Shown here piece by piece: positions 19,227 through 28,409 of a stretch of DNA of 64,000 nt (positions are counted from its first letter, which is position 1; every line of letters starts with the position of its first letter). The translations under genes were made by a program, and so were the position numbers. Under the pieces are notes generated by a model. It had not been told where the DNA came from. It searched no databases and was given only the letters and a program-made list of their open reading frames with translations. The stretch comes from Desulfobacter vibrioformis DSM 8776 (GTDB taxonomy: Bacteria > Desulfobacterota > Desulfobacteria > Desulfobacterales > Desulfobacteraceae), in the NCBI RefSeq assembly GCF_000745975.1, contig NZ_JQKJ01000002.1, positions 1 through 64,000 on the forward strand, written 5' to 3'.

Positions 19227-20912
19227 TTACGGCCCGCAGCTTCCAATCATGGTCCTGATGGCCGGAATATCCTCGGTGGTCAGAACCGCTCCTTTTTTCA
19301 ATATCTTTTCTCCCAGGGCAAAGAGGTCTTCCCGATTTTCCTTTTTACCGGTATTCAGGGCGTTGAGCGCATTTATATCCCGGGTGAGCCCTGCCGAGAC
19401 GCAGGACAGGATTTCATCCGGGGCATTGCTTTTCAGATGGATCTCCAGCACCGAGAAGTTGGAGGTGAAGTTCATCAGGGTCCACTCGATGTTGCCAAGG
19501 TTACTCCGCTCGTTCCCGGTGAAATCGTCCCAGTGGTCATAGGTTTTTTTGAGCATGACGTTAGCCACGGTTCTCATCTTCAGGGCGATGTCCCGGGACA
19601 GGGCCGCGGTTTTTTCGTTCAGAGGCCGGGGAATAGGCGTTTTGACCGGATCTGCATACTTTCCCATCAGTTCCGGGTCCCCGGTCAGGATGGCCGCGCC
19701 CAGCTTCAGGCCATTCTGACCCTGGACAAAGAAAGGCCCATACGCCGAATCATCCTGGGTAAGATCCGCCGTAATGGCCGCGATCCCCGATTGGATCTTT
19801 TTAAGGAGCGTTTCATTACCGCTGGTGGCGGCGTCAATGCCGAAGACAGCAAAATCCGAGTTAAAGTTGGTCAGGGTGAACTCCAGGTTTTCAAGATGAT
19901 ACTTTTCCTCCTTGGTCAATACATCCCAGTTCCGGTAGCGGTACTGCAGGAGCAAAAAGGACATGTGCCGGAACTTCAGGCCGAAGTCCCTGCCCAGTTC
20001 ATAGTCCCGGCCCGCAGCCGTCTCCTGGCGTATGATTTTTTCGATGGCGGGAACATCTTCCTCGGTGATGGCGGCACCCAGGTCCATAACGGTCTGGGCG
20101 AGATTCATGACCCTGGAAAGAAAGCTTATGTCCCGGTGGCCCAAGGCCTCCATCGCCGTCACGTAGCCGGTGGTTTTTTCAAGGATCCGCTCGAACAGCT
20201 CCCGGGTCTCTTGTTCGTTGACCTTGATACCCAGGCCGCCGAAGTTGGAGTTGTAGTTCAGGAGGGTCATCTCCATGTTCAAAAGCCGGGCCTTTTGGGC
20301 GGCGTCAAGACCGGTCCAGTTTCGATAGTGAAAGGCCAGGACCGCGTCCGAGATCCGGGCAAAGTTCAAACCGATTTCCCGGGCAAGATCCGGATCGGCA
20401 TACACGGGCGGTTTGGAAGGATCCGGAGGAACGTCAAAGGACTTGAGCAGGGCCGTTACCTGGCTGGAACTTTTACTGGCGATGGCCGCTCCAAGTTTCA
20501 TGGACCAGTCGCCCAGGGCCGTGATCCTGGATATTTTTTTTTCGCCGGAGGTTATGATGGCAAGAACCTGGTCCGAGGCCTCTTTCACCCGGTTACCGAT
20601 GCCGGAGAAAAGGGTGTTGGCATCACCGGTATCAAAGGAGATTCCCGAATCCGTAAAGTCGGTGCAGTAGTTGATCAGGGTCCACTCCACATTTTCGATA
20701 TGGTATTGCTCCTTTTCCGTGAGATGCTGCCACTGCCCATAGCGGTACCGGACAAAGAGGTCGGAAAGTTCCCGGAGCGATAGGCCGGTCTGCCGGGCCT
20801 GTTCTGGGGTGAAACAGATGTTTGAAGACAATACGGGCGTTTGTCTTTGAAACAGGCAGCCCGTGGTGGTGGTCAGACACAGCAGGATGAAACCGATCAG
20901 TACGTTTCTCAT
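19227..20912 (-). CDS. lipoprotein of four tandem ~130-residue repeats
   Basis: A 561-residue protein starting at the ATG with GGAGACTCC upstream. The signal peptide MRNVLIGFILLCLTTTTGC ends in a lipobox cysteine, so it is probably a lipoprotein. The mature part holds four repeats, each with an aromatic-W core and a conserved helix: YRYGQWQHLTEKEQYHIENV, FHYRNWTGLDAAQKARLLNM, YRYRNWDVLTKEEKYHLENL and KTYDHWDDFTGNERSNLGNI. Each continues as (E)xTLxNxxxxF and later a LGAA/KLGAAI segment. I do not recognise the family; helix-rich repeats suggest a structural or binding role. Confidence 0.8.
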   Translation of the reverse strand: MRNVLIGFILLCLTTTTGCLFQRQTPVLSSNICFTPEQARQTGLSLRELSDLFVRYRYGQWQHLTEKEQYHIENVEWTLINYCTDFTDSGISFDTGDANTLFSGIGNRVKEASDQVLAIITSGEKKISRITALGDWSMKLGAAIASKSSSQVTALLKSFDVPPDPSKPPVYADPDLAREIGLNFARISDAVLAFHYRNWTGLDAAQKARLLNMEMTLLNYNSNFGGLGIKVNEQETRELFERILEKTTGYVTAMEALGHRDISFLSRVMNLAQTVMDLGAAITEEDVPAIEKIIRQETAAGRDYELGRDFGLKFRHMSFLLLQYRYRNWDVLTKEEKYHLENLEFTLTNFNSDFAVFGIDAATSGNETLLKKIQSGIAAITADLTQDDSAYGPFFVQGQNGLKLGAAILTGDPELMGKYADPVKTPIPRPLNEKTAALSRDIALKMRTVANVMLKKTYDHWDDFTGNERSNLGNIEWTLMNFTSNFSVLEIHLKSNAPDEILSCVSAGLTRDINALNALNTGKKENREDLFALGEKILKKGAVLTTEDIPAIRTMIGSCGP

Positions 20913-21044
20913 GGAGTCTCCTTTTGTCAAAAAAAGGGGATGAATATTCATTATCAGCTTGGACTGTTTGTGTTTAACCTGTTATTTTATTCAATTGCAA
21001 TTAAATTTTTTGATTATGAAACCATCCCCAAAAAAGAGAAATCC

Positions 21045-22091
21045 ATGGGCAGTTTATATAAGGACATAAAAAACGCATTGTCAAAAGACCAGCCTTTTGC
21101 CCTGGCCATGATTGTCAGCCATAAGGGGTCCACGCCCGGGACATCGGGCTCCTGGATGCTGGTTCGGCAGGATAAAACCATTGCCGGCACCATTGGCGGC
21201 GGCCTGGTGGAAGCCAAGGTCATGAATGCCTGCGTGGGCATGATGGATAAAGCGCAGTCCCAAATTAAGGCGTTTCATTTGGACCAGGCCCTGAAAGCCG
21301 GCATGGACATGATCTGCGGCGGCAGCCTGGGTGTGTGGCTGCGCAGTTTTGTGCCGCCGTTTTCCAAAGAGTTTCTAAACGCCTTTGAAATCATTGCAGA
21401 AATTGAGAACAAAGGGGAAAGCGCCCTGGTTATTACCCGGATATCCGGTGATACGGTCCAGGTGCCTGTGGTGCTTAAAAACAGCCACAATGATCCTGGT
21501 GCATCAATTTTACCGGAAGATCTGCTGGCAGATGCAGCAGGCAGGGCGTTTTCCGGGCCCGGTCTCTCGTGCCAGGTGTACGGGCAGGACCTGTATATTA
21601 TTCAGCCGTTGATACCCAGGCAAACCCTTTATATCTGCGGTGCCGGCCATGTGGGATATCAGCTGGGCCAGATGGCCCACATCACGGATTTTTCAACCGT
21701 GATCATTGATGACCGGCCGGAATTTGCCGATCCGGCCCGGTTCCCCCATGCCAGGCAGGTCAAGATCGTGCCCGGATTTAACCCGGTTTTTGACGGATTT
21801 AATGTGGATGAGAACAGCTATATTGCTATCCTCACCCGCGGACACCTGTACGACCAGATCGTTCTGGAACAAGCCCTTTACACCCGGGCCGCATATATCG
21901 GCATGATCGGATCCCGGAAAAAACGGGAACTCATTTACGGCAATCTCATGGACAAAGGCATATCAAAGCAGGCCCTTGACGCGGTTTACTCCCCCATCGG
22001 CACGGCCATTAAGGCACAAACCCCGGCAGAGCTTGCTGTCAGTATTCTGGGAGAACTGATACTTGTGCGCGCAACACACAAGAAAAGCTAA
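21045..22091 (+). CDS. XdhC/CoxI-family molybdoenzyme maturation factor
   Basis: A 348-residue protein. The N-terminal XdhC_CoxI domain (about 10-75) has VSHKGSTPGTSGSWMLV and GTIGGGLVEA. The C-terminal Rossmann domain (about 190-340) has LYICGAGHVGYQLGQMA and VIIDDRPEFA. XdhC proteins bind the Mo cofactor and insert the sulfido ligand into xanthine-dehydrogenase-type enzymes. The ATG at 21045 (MGSLYKDI) has AAGAGA upstream; longer frames run into the divergent lipoprotein gene. It is 12 bp upstream of a MobA-like gene and may serve the Mo-hydroxylase at 32663-36322. Confidence 0.9.
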   Translation: MGSLYKDIKNALSKDQPFALAMIVSHKGSTPGTSGSWMLVRQDKTIAGTIGGGLVEAKVMNACVGMMDKAQSQIKAFHLDQALKAGMDMICGGSLGVWLRSFVPPFSKEFLNAFEIIAEIENKGESALVITRISGDTVQVPVVLKNSHNDPGASILPEDLLADAAGRAFSGPGLSCQVYGQDLYIIQPLIPRQTLYICGAGHVGYQLGQMAHITDFSTVIIDDRPEFADPARFPHARQVKIVPGFNPVFDGFNVDENSYIAILTRGHLYDQIVLEQALYTRAAYIGMIGSRKKRELIYGNLMDKGISKQALDAVYSPIGTAIKAQTPAELAVSILGELILVRATHKKS

Positions 22092-22103
22092 AGGGGGGCG
22101 CCG

Positions 22104-23270
22104 GTGACAGGTAAATCTTGGCAGGGTGATACCGTGGGCCCTGTAACGGATTTGGGCCCTGCAGGGCCTGGCTCGCCTGTGTCTGCCCTTATCCTTGCCG
22201 CAGGTTATTCCTCGCGTATGGCACCGGCATTCAAGCCTGTGCTGCCTCTGAACGACACCCCCATGGTCTGTGCCGTGATTGATCTTTTTTATGGTGCAGG
22301 TGTCCGTGACATCGTGGTGGTGGCCGGGCATAACCATGGGCAGGTGAAGTCAGCCGTGAAAAATACGCCTGCCCGGGTGGTGGTAAATTCTGATTATGCC
22401 CTGGGCATGTTTTCCTCCATCCGCACCGGGGCCGGGGAAATAGACCCGGAAAGCCAGGGCTTTTTTCTTCTGCCCGTGGATATCCCCGCAGTTCGGCCCT
22501 CAACCCTGGCGCGTATCAAAGCGGCTTTTTTGAAAAGGCCTGAACTGCCGGTCGTCCCCTGTTTTAACGCAAAAACCGGCCATCCCCCCCTGATTCCCGG
22601 CCCAGCCATTGAATCCATCATGCATGCAGGATCGGACAACAATCTTCGGGACATCCTTTTTGCCAAAGCATATACCTGCCTTGCCGTTCATGACCAGGGC
22701 ATTCTCATGGATGCGGATACGCCAGAAGGGTATGAGGCGGTTAAGGAACAGTTTGCCAAAAGACTAATGCCGAACCGAACGGAGTGCCTGTCCATGATTG
22801 GGGCGGAACTAAGCGGAGAACAAGAGATCAAGGCCCACCTGCTTCTGGTGGAAAAAACAGCCATGGCCCTTTACAACGCGCTGCTTCCGGCGTTGTCCGG
22901 CCTGAATCCGGACCTGGTCCGGGCCGCAGCCCTGCTCCACGATATCAAACGAAAAGTTTCCCGTCATGACCGGGCCGCAGAAAAATTTTTGCTGGATATG
23001 GGATTTGCTGAACTCGCCGCTGTTGTGGGCGCCCACATGACCCTGGAAAATCCCGGAGAAGAACCCGGGGAAAAAGAGATCGTCTATTTTGCAGATAAAG
23101 TATGCGCCGGTGCCTGCCTGGACCTGGATTATGAGTCCAGATTCCGGCGTAAAGCCCGGGATTACCCCGAAGCCCGGGAAAGGATAAAACAGCGCCTTGA
23201 AACTGCACGGTACATACATGCCCGGATCAGCGCAATTACCGGCCGATCTGTTAAACAGATTCTCGGCTGA
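22104..23270 (+). CDS. MobA/MocA-like nucleotidyltransferase fused to HD domain
   Basis: A 388-residue two-domain protein. Residues about 20-210 form an NTP-transferase of the MobA/MocA class (SALILAAGYSSRMAPAFKPVLPL; LPVDIPAVRPSTLARI), expected to attach CMP or GMP to molybdopterin. Residues about 225-385 carry an HD-type phosphohydrolase motif (AAALLHDIKRK; GAHMTL; FADKVCAG). The GTG start follows GGGGGGCGCC, 12 bp after the XdhC gene. The fusion suggests coupled synthesis and turnover of a nucleotide or cofactor; the HD substrate is unknown. Confidence 0.87.
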   Translation: MTGKSWQGDTVGPVTDLGPAGPGSPVSALILAAGYSSRMAPAFKPVLPLNDTPMVCAVIDLFYGAGVRDIVVVAGHNHGQVKSAVKNTPARVVVNSDYALGMFSSIRTGAGEIDPESQGFFLLPVDIPAVRPSTLARIKAAFLKRPELPVVPCFNAKTGHPPLIPGPAIESIMHAGSDNNLRDILFAKAYTCLAVHDQGILMDADTPEGYEAVKEQFAKRLMPNRTECLSMIGAELSGEQEIKAHLLLVEKTAMALYNALLPALSGLNPDLVRAAALLHDIKRKVSRHDRAAEKFLLDMGFAELAAVVGAHMTLENPGEEPGEKEIVYFADKVCAGACLDLDYESRFRRKARDYPEARERIKQRLETARYIHARISAITGRSVKQILG

Positions 23271-23826
23271 CACCCCCCTTGTCTGTCTGATGCGCCACGG
23301 TCAGATTCTGGAGACAGGCGTTAAGCGCTTCATCGGCCGGACCGATCTGCCGCTCAATGCCCATGGGCAGGCCCAGGCCAAGTCCTGGCAAACTGTTTTT
23401 CACCACATTCAATTTAAAAGAATTTATGTGTCAGGGCTTTTGCGCACCCGGCAGACAGCCGCATTGTGCTGCCCGGGTCAGCCCGTGACAACAGATGCCC
23501 GTCTCAATGAAATTGACCTGGGTGACTGGGAAAATTTAAGTTTTGATCAGGTGAAAAACCGGTTTCCTGATGCGTTTGCACAGCGGGGCCGGGATATTTA
23601 TCATTTCCGTACCCCCGGCGGTGAACGCTTTAAGGATCTCAAAGCGCGGGTTGTTCCGTTTTTTGAATCCCTGTTTTCCCCTGCCGCGCCCCTGCCCGGG
23701 CCTGTGCTGGTGATCGCCCACAGCGGGGTGATTCGTGTGATGTCCTGCCTGTGGTCGGGGCAATCCTTTGACCGCCTGCCGGCACTTAAACCGCAGTATG
23801 GACAGGTCTTTGTGCTGGGATACTAG
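23218..23826 (+). CDS. histidine phosphatase (phosphoglycerate-mutase-like) family protein
   Basis: A 202-residue protein with the catalytic LMRHGQILETG near residue 22, the second-histidine block LVIAHSGVIRVM near residue 165, and NEIDLGDWENLSFDQV between them. This fits the CobC/PhoE-like small-molecule phosphatases. The start overlaps the MobA-HD gene by about 50 bp, with a weak ribosome site, and implies co-expression. The association of XdhC, MobA-HD and this phosphatase points to the Mo-hydroxylase cofactor pathway; the exact substrate is unknown. Confidence 0.85.
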   Translation: MPGSAQLPADLLNRFSADTPLVCLMRHGQILETGVKRFIGRTDLPLNAHGQAQAKSWQTVFHHIQFKRIYVSGLLRTRQTAALCCPGQPVTTDARLNEIDLGDWENLSFDQVKNRFPDAFAQRGRDIYHFRTPGGERFKDLKARVVPFFESLFSPAAPLPGPVLVIAHSGVIRVMSCLWSGQSFDRLPALKPQYGQVFVLGY

Positions 23827-24189
23827 GCAGGTTTTAACTGCCTTTTAATGCCATATTTAGAACAGCAATTCTAACTATGGAGAAACCCCTTCTTTTCAAA
23901 ATAGCCACTTAACTTTTTTGGTGTTCAGGGTTAAAATGAATCGCTTTAGGGTCGTATGTATAATATAATTATTCAAATAAGGACAGATCTTTGCTTCGTG
24001 GCCTCATAACTGCGTTTATAATAAATGAGGCGAAGCATGGCGTTAGCCGTAGCGAAAGGAGAAATTACCTCCCCATTCCCTCTGGCCACGCAGATCCAGA
24101 TAGACTCGGCCCATGGCCGATGACTTTAATACTATGGTGCCAGCTGGTAGGACTCCAACAATACCATATTTTGCGGAGATGATATAAAG
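23827..24189. other. gene-free interval with an inverted repeat
   Basis: No convincing gene is seen. A small GGCAG...CTGCC stem with TTTT at 23826-23846 is a weak terminator for the phosphatase gene. GCTTCG/CCTCAT (23993-24007) pairs with ATGAGG/CGAAGC (24025-24036) around a 17-nt loop with a 3-nt bulge. It could be an operator, an RNA hairpin or a vestigial mobile end. Confidence 0.5.
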
Positions 24190-24609
24190 ATGAATGACAA
24201 ATTCATGGAGAGCCTTATAGAGCAAAATCCCGATGCAATAATATTTGCCGATACAGAAGGGACGATATGTGTATGGAATATGGCGGCTGAACGTATTTTT
24301 GGATTTAGCAAAGAGGAAGCAGTCGGATCAAACTTAGACCTTATAGTTCCAGAAAACTTACGAGAGGCTCACTGGCGCGGATATAAACAAGCCATACGAA
24401 TGGGGAAAACTAAGTATGCCGGTAAATTCCTGCCTACGAAATCTTTGCATGCAAACGGGACTGTTATTTACGTTGACCTCGGTTTTTCTATTGTTTTAGA
24501 TTCCGCAAAGAATGTTATTGGAGCGCTGTCAAGCGCGAGAGACATTACCACGAGATATAAGGAAGATCGGACGATTAGAAAGAGGTTGTCCGAGTTAGAG
24601 AAGCTCTGA
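24190..24609 (+). CDS. single PAS-domain protein
   Basis: A 139-residue protein that is essentially one PAS (S-box) domain: IEQNPDAIIFADTEGTICVWNMAAERIFGFSKEEAVG, then a PAC tail ending GALSSARDITTRYKEDR. A short charged helix (residues 120-139) follows. There is no kinase, cyclase or DNA-binding output. Close relatives include stand-alone heme or flavin PAS sensors, but the cofactor cannot be told from sequence. It precedes the cytochrome pair by 99 bp, so a redox-sensing link is possible. Confidence 0.85.
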   Translation: MNDKFMESLIEQNPDAIIFADTEGTICVWNMAAERIFGFSKEEAVGSNLDLIVPENLREAHWRGYKQAIRMGKTKYAGKFLPTKSLHANGTVIYVDLGFSIVLDSAKNVIGALSSARDITTRYKEDRTIRKRLSELEKL

Positions 24610-24708
24610 TATAGATAAGTTTCAATTTAAGTGAAGCCGTGTTCTAAACAAGCGGCCCAAGCATCTCAATAAATTTTCTGTATGTTATAAAAAGGCGTGA
24701 GGTTCAAA

Positions 24709-25260
24709 ATGAGAAAAATTATCAAACCTGTAATTTTTATTTTTATCGGCATTATTATCGCCTTTCCTGTATTCAGCCTGACCTATTATACAATGGCGAG
24801 AACATCAACGCCCGGATTCTGCGCCTCCTGCCACGAAATTCAGCCCGCATTTAACGCTTGGAAGACCTCTACCCATGTAAACAACGCCCAGGGATTTGTC
24901 GCGGATTGTATGGACTGCCACCTGCCTGCCCCGCAGGATACAATCAACTTTTTTTATACAAAGACGATCCACGGCATCAAAGATATATTCGTCCATTTCG
25001 CCTATGGGACCTATGATCGGGAAAAGAGCCGTAATCATGCCTATGAAACCTTTAAAAATGCGCAATGCCAGAAATGTCACCGTAATATTTTGAATATCCC
25101 GGATAAAAGAGGAGCCATGCTGGCCCACCGGACAGTTTTATACCCCAAAAAAGGATATGAAAAAAAATGCGTAGACTGCCACAGGAATCTGGTTCATGTG
25201 GACAGTGAAATATATAAGTACAAACAGAAACAGGTGCCATACAGAGGATTGGGAATATAG
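24709..25260 (+). CDS. NapC/NrfH-type tetraheme cytochrome c
   Basis: A 183-residue membrane-anchored cytochrome. One N-terminal transmembrane helix (about 5-28) is followed by four CxxCH heme sites: CASCH, CMDCH, CQKCH and CVDCH. NapC/NrfH proteins take electrons from menaquinol and pass them to a periplasmic reductase. The ATG at 24709 is preferred to a GTG 12 bp upstream because the purine-rich GTGAGG sits before it. It lies 45 bp upstream of the octaheme gene, matching the HaoC-HaoA arrangement of some nitrate-ammonifying bacteria, so that enzyme is the likely partner. Confidence 0.9.
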   Translation: MRKIIKPVIFIFIGIIIAFPVFSLTYYTMARTSTPGFCASCHEIQPAFNAWKTSTHVNNAQGFVADCMDCHLPAPQDTINFFYTKTIHGIKDIFVHFAYGTYDREKSRNHAYETFKNAQCQKCHRNILNIPDKRGAMLAHRTVLYPKKGYEKKCVDCHRNLVHVDSEIYKYKQKQVPYRGLGI

Positions 25261-25272
25261 GATTTATAAACC

Positions 25273-25287
25273 TTGTAACGGTTACAA
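25273..25287. promoter_or_regulatory. 15-bp palindrome upstream of the octaheme gene
   Basis: TTGTAACGGTTACAA is a perfect inverted repeat around a central G, 18 bp before the octaheme cytochrome ATG. It could be an operator or an intercistronic RNA hairpin. No regulator can be assigned. Confidence 0.4.
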
Positions 25288-25305
25288 ATAAAAGAAGGGG
25301 GTTCC

Positions 25306-26697
25306 ATGAAGAAAAAATTAAGCGCATTGCTAACTGGTGTATTTATCACCGGCATATCCGCATCCACAGTTTTATGTTCGGATGTCCAGATGAATATACC
25401 AAAATCAAAAGAGTTTAGGATTGAGCGGTCCATGTCACCCGAGGCCATGGCATGTATCGAATGTCATAAAAAACAGCACCCGGGCATCTTCTCTGACTGG
25501 GCGGCCAGCCGTCATGCCAGCGCCAATATTACCTGTTACGACTGCCACGCTGCCGAGGCTCATGATCCGGATGTCAGTCAATCCCATTTTAAAGAGTACG
25601 AGGCAAACGATACTAAATACGGGCAGAAAAAATACATGGTTCCGGTTTCTGCCGTGGTCACCCCCAAAGACTGCTCACGCTGCCATCCGGATGAAGCAAT
25701 GCAATACAGCAAGAGTAAACACGCAAACACCCTCGAAATTATCTGGAAAATAGATCCATGGCTCAACGATGGCATGAACAGTGACTTTGAGCGGGTAAAC
25801 GGCTGTTACCATTGCCACGGCACCATTTTAAGCCTGAAAGACAAAGAACTTGATCCGGCAACCTGGCCCAATGTCGGCGTGGGAAGGCTGAACCTCGACG
25901 GCAGTAAAGGCAGTTGCAGCAGTTGCCATACAAGGCATCGTTTTTCTGTTATGGAGGCCAGAAAACCCCAGGCCTGCGGGCAATGCCACCTTGGTCCGGA
26001 TCATCCCCAGATTGAAATCTTTACAGAATCAAAACATGGTGATATTTACGATGCCTTTGGGGACGAGTACAACTGGACCGCAGCGCCGGGCACTTGGAGT
26101 CCTGGTGTTGATTTCAGGGGGCCAACCTGTGCCTCATGCCATATGTCCGGTGCCGGTAGTGTAATGACCTCCCATGATGTCACTGAAAGATTGTCCTGGG
26201 AATTGCAAGCCCCATTGACAGTCAGGCCCGAAGACTTCAAACCGCTTCCAGCCCAGACAAACTGGCAGGAAGAGCGGACTAAAATGCAGGAAGTCTGTAT
26301 GCAGTGTCACGGAAAAAGGTGGACAGAATCCCACTACAGCCAGATGGATCAAACCATCAAAGAATATAATGAAGTATATTTCATACCTGCTAAAGCCAAA
26401 CTTGACGAACTCTATACAAAAGGCCTGCTTGACAAAACCCGTTTCTTTGATGAACCCCTTGAGGTGGAGTACTATGAACTATGGCACCACGAAGGGCGCC
26501 GGGCAAGGATGGGGGCTGCGATGATGGCTCCGGACTATTCGTGGTGGCACGGATTTTATGAATGTAAAAAACGCTTCAATGCGTTCATGGAAGAAGCCAA
26601 TCACCTGATTGAAACCGGTAAAAAATCCTACAAAGCAGAAAACTATCCAAACGCCACCGGAAACAGGACAAAACCACCTGAAATTTTCAAACAATAG
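25306..26697 (+). CDS. octaheme cytochrome c of the hydroxylamine oxidoreductase family
   Basis: A 463-residue periplasmic protein with a signal peptide (about 1-25) and eight CxxCH sites: CIECH, CYDCH, CSRCH, CYHCH, CSSCH, CGQCH, CASCH and CMQCH, between residues 50 and 332. The C-terminal helical region has ELWHHEGRRARMGAAMMAP, typical of HAO-type octaheme cytochromes. In ammonifiers without nitrifier-type metabolism, HAO homologues paired with a NapC/NrfH protein reduce nitrite or hydroxylamine. The nearby hcp supports a nitrogen-oxide role. Whether the active heme carries a tyrosine cross-link (oxidative type) cannot be decided here. Confidence 0.9.
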   Translation: MKKKLSALLTGVFITGISASTVLCSDVQMNIPKSKEFRIERSMSPEAMACIECHKKQHPGIFSDWAASRHASANITCYDCHAAEAHDPDVSQSHFKEYEANDTKYGQKKYMVPVSAVVTPKDCSRCHPDEAMQYSKSKHANTLEIIWKIDPWLNDGMNSDFERVNGCYHCHGTILSLKDKELDPATWPNVGVGRLNLDGSKGSCSSCHTRHRFSVMEARKPQACGQCHLGPDHPQIEIFTESKHGDIYDAFGDEYNWTAAPGTWSPGVDFRGPTCASCHMSGAGSVMTSHDVTERLSWELQAPLTVRPEDFKPLPAQTNWQEERTKMQEVCMQCHGKRWTESHYSQMDQTIKEYNEVYFIPAKAKLDELYTKGLLDKTRFFDEPLEVEYYELWHHEGRRARMGAAMMAPDYSWWHGFYECKKRFNAFMEEANHLIETGKKSYKAENYPNATGNRTKPPEIFKQ

Positions 26698-26711
26698 TTA
26701 ACGCAAAAAAT

Positions 26712-26749
26712 AAATGCAGCCGCTCAAATTAATTTGAGCGGCTGCATTT
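26712..26749. terminator. perfect 38-bp palindrome, bidirectional terminator
   Basis: The arms AAATGCAGCCGCTCAAATT and AATTTGAGCGGCTGCATTT are exact reverse complements, flanked by an A-run on the left and T-rich sequence on the right. It lies between the convergent octaheme and hcp genes and should terminate both. Confidence 0.85.
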
Positions 26750-26765
26750 TGATTGGTTTTATAAA

Positions 26766-28409
26766 CTAATTGCCTGCCATCATGGCTGCAATATCAGCAT
26801 CAACCTCACCGATGAGTTTGATGTCAAAATTTTCAACCAGGACATTCAATACCGCGGGTGAAACAAAACCAGGCAGCGTGGGACCTAAACGGATGCCCTT
26901 CACGCCCAGATGCAGCAATGCCAGCAGAACAGCCACGGCTTTTTGTTCATACCAACCGATATCAAAGGAGAGCGGCAGATCATTAATGTGATCCAGCCCA
27001 AATGCATCCCGCAGTTTCATGGCGATCACCGCCAGTGAATAAGAGTCGTTGCATTGGCCTGCATCCAGCACCCTTGGAATCCCGCCGATGTCGCCCAGGT
27101 CCAGTTTATTGTACCTGTATTTTGCACAACCGGCAGTGAGGATCACGGTATCTTTGGGTAATTTTTCAGCCACTTCGGTGAAATAGTTTCTTTCTTTGTG
27201 GCGGCCATCGCATCCGGCCATGACGATGAAGCGCTTGATCGCACCTGATTTAACAGCGTCTACAACCTTATCAGCCAAGGCCAGAACTTGATTATGGGCA
27301 AATCCGCCAACGATTTTACCCGTTTCTATTTCAGTGGGCGGTTGGCAGGTTTTTGCCAGTTTCACAATCTTTGAAAAATCTTTGGCACTGCCGTTTGTTC
27401 TTGCCGGAATATGAGTTGTGCCCGGATATGAGACAACCCCGGTCGTAAAAAGTCTGCCCTGATATGTATTTTTCTTCTTAATGGGGATAATGCAGTTTGT
27501 TGTCATCAGGACAGGGCCGTTAAAGGTTTCGAAATCCTCATTCTGACGCCACCAGGAGCCACCGTAATTGCCTTTGAGGTGATCATATTTTTTAAATGCA
27601 GGATAATAATTGGCAGGCAGCATTTCTCCGTGGGTATACACATCAACGCCCGTACCCTTTGTCTGCTCCAGCAGCTCTTCCATGTCTTTCAGATCGTGGC
27701 CGGAAATCAGAATGCCGGGATTTGTACCCACACCGATATTGACTTCTGTGATCTCCGGGTCGCCATAGGCCTGGGTATTGGCTTGGTCCAAAGCGGCCAT
27801 TGTGGTTACAGCCGTTTCACCGGCTTTCATAACCATCGCGACCATTTCATCAACACTCAGGTCCTGGGTGGTGGAAGTTAATGCTTCATACAGAAAATCC
27901 CAGATCTCATCTTTAGTGACACCCAGCACAGACGCATGATCCGCATATGCACAGATGCCTTTGAGTCCGATAACCAAAAGCTCCCTGAGAGATCTGACAT
28001 CCTCGTTTTCAGTTGAAAGAACGCCGACAGCCGCGCCTTTGGCATCAAACTGTGATGTATCATTGGAAAACCAGGTCGCACAGTCATGAAGATCTGACCC
28101 GACTTTATCTTTGACGCTGTCGAACAACTTTTTTTTCACTGCCTGGGCGCGGTTGATCCAGTTTACAAGGTCATCATCATTAAAATTGACATTTGTAATG
28201 GTTGTGAACAACCCTTCGGCAATAAACTGACCGTTGGACGCCGGGACATTAACGCCTGCGGCCTTTGCTTTTTGTGCAAGAACGGCAATCCCTTTTAAAT
28301 TATAAATCAAGAGATCCTGGAGGATTGCCGTACTCCCTTTTTTTCCACACATCCCATTAACGGTACATCCCTGATTTTTAGCGGTTTCCTGACATTGAAA
28401 ACAAAACAT
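26766..28409 (-). CDS. hcp: hybrid cluster protein (hydroxylamine reductase)
   Basis: A 547-residue Hcp. The N-terminal [24 protein letters not shown] carries the cysteines of the cubane cluster in the CxxC-x(n)-C-x(n)-C pattern of anaerobes. Hybrid-cluster ligands follow: [15 protein letters not shown] near residue 235, TNCIIP near 305, and later [15 protein letters not shown] and DAGQCND. Hcp protects against nitric oxide and has been shown to reduce hydroxylamine or NO. It is divergent from the ferredoxin-hybrid gene, with FNR/HcpR-like boxes in the shared upstream region. Confidence 0.97.
   Translation of the reverse strand: MFCFQCQETAKNQGCTVNGMCGKKGSTAILQDLLIYNLKGIAVLAQKAKAAGVNVPASNGQFIAEGLFTTITNVNFNDDDLVNWINRAQAVKKKLFDSVKDKVGSDLHDCATWFSNDTSQFDAKGAAVGVLSTENEDVRSLRELLVIGLKGICAYADHASVLGVTKDEIWDFLYEALTSTTQDLSVDEMVAMVMKAGETAVTTMAALDQANTQAYGDPEITEVNIGVGTNPGILISGHDLKDMEELLEQTKGTGVDVYTHGEMLPANYYPAFKKYDHLKGNYGGSWWRQNEDFETFNGPVLMTTNCIIPIKKKNTYQGRLFTTGVVSYPGTTHIPARTNGSAKDFSKIVKLAKTCQPPTEIETGKIVGGFAHNQVLALADKVVDAVKSGAIKRFIVMAGCDGRHKERNYFTEVAEKLPKDTVILTAGCAKYRYNKLDLGDIGGIPRVLDAGQCNDSYSLAVIAMKLRDAFGLDHINDLPLSFDIGWYEQKAVAVLLALLHLGVKGIRLGPTLPGFVSPAVLNVLVENFDIKLIGEVDADIAAMMAGN

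Noticed and set aside
19185-20783. 532-codon plus-strand frame opposite the four-repeat lipoprotein
   Set aside because: The minus frame has a signal peptide, ribosome site and internal repeats; the plus frame has no motif and is Gly/Gln/Val-rich as antisense frames often are.
24030-24060. Integron attC-like GCGTTAGC near the inverted repeat
   Set aside because: The R/Y pattern of the attC core is not met and there is no integrase or cassette array.
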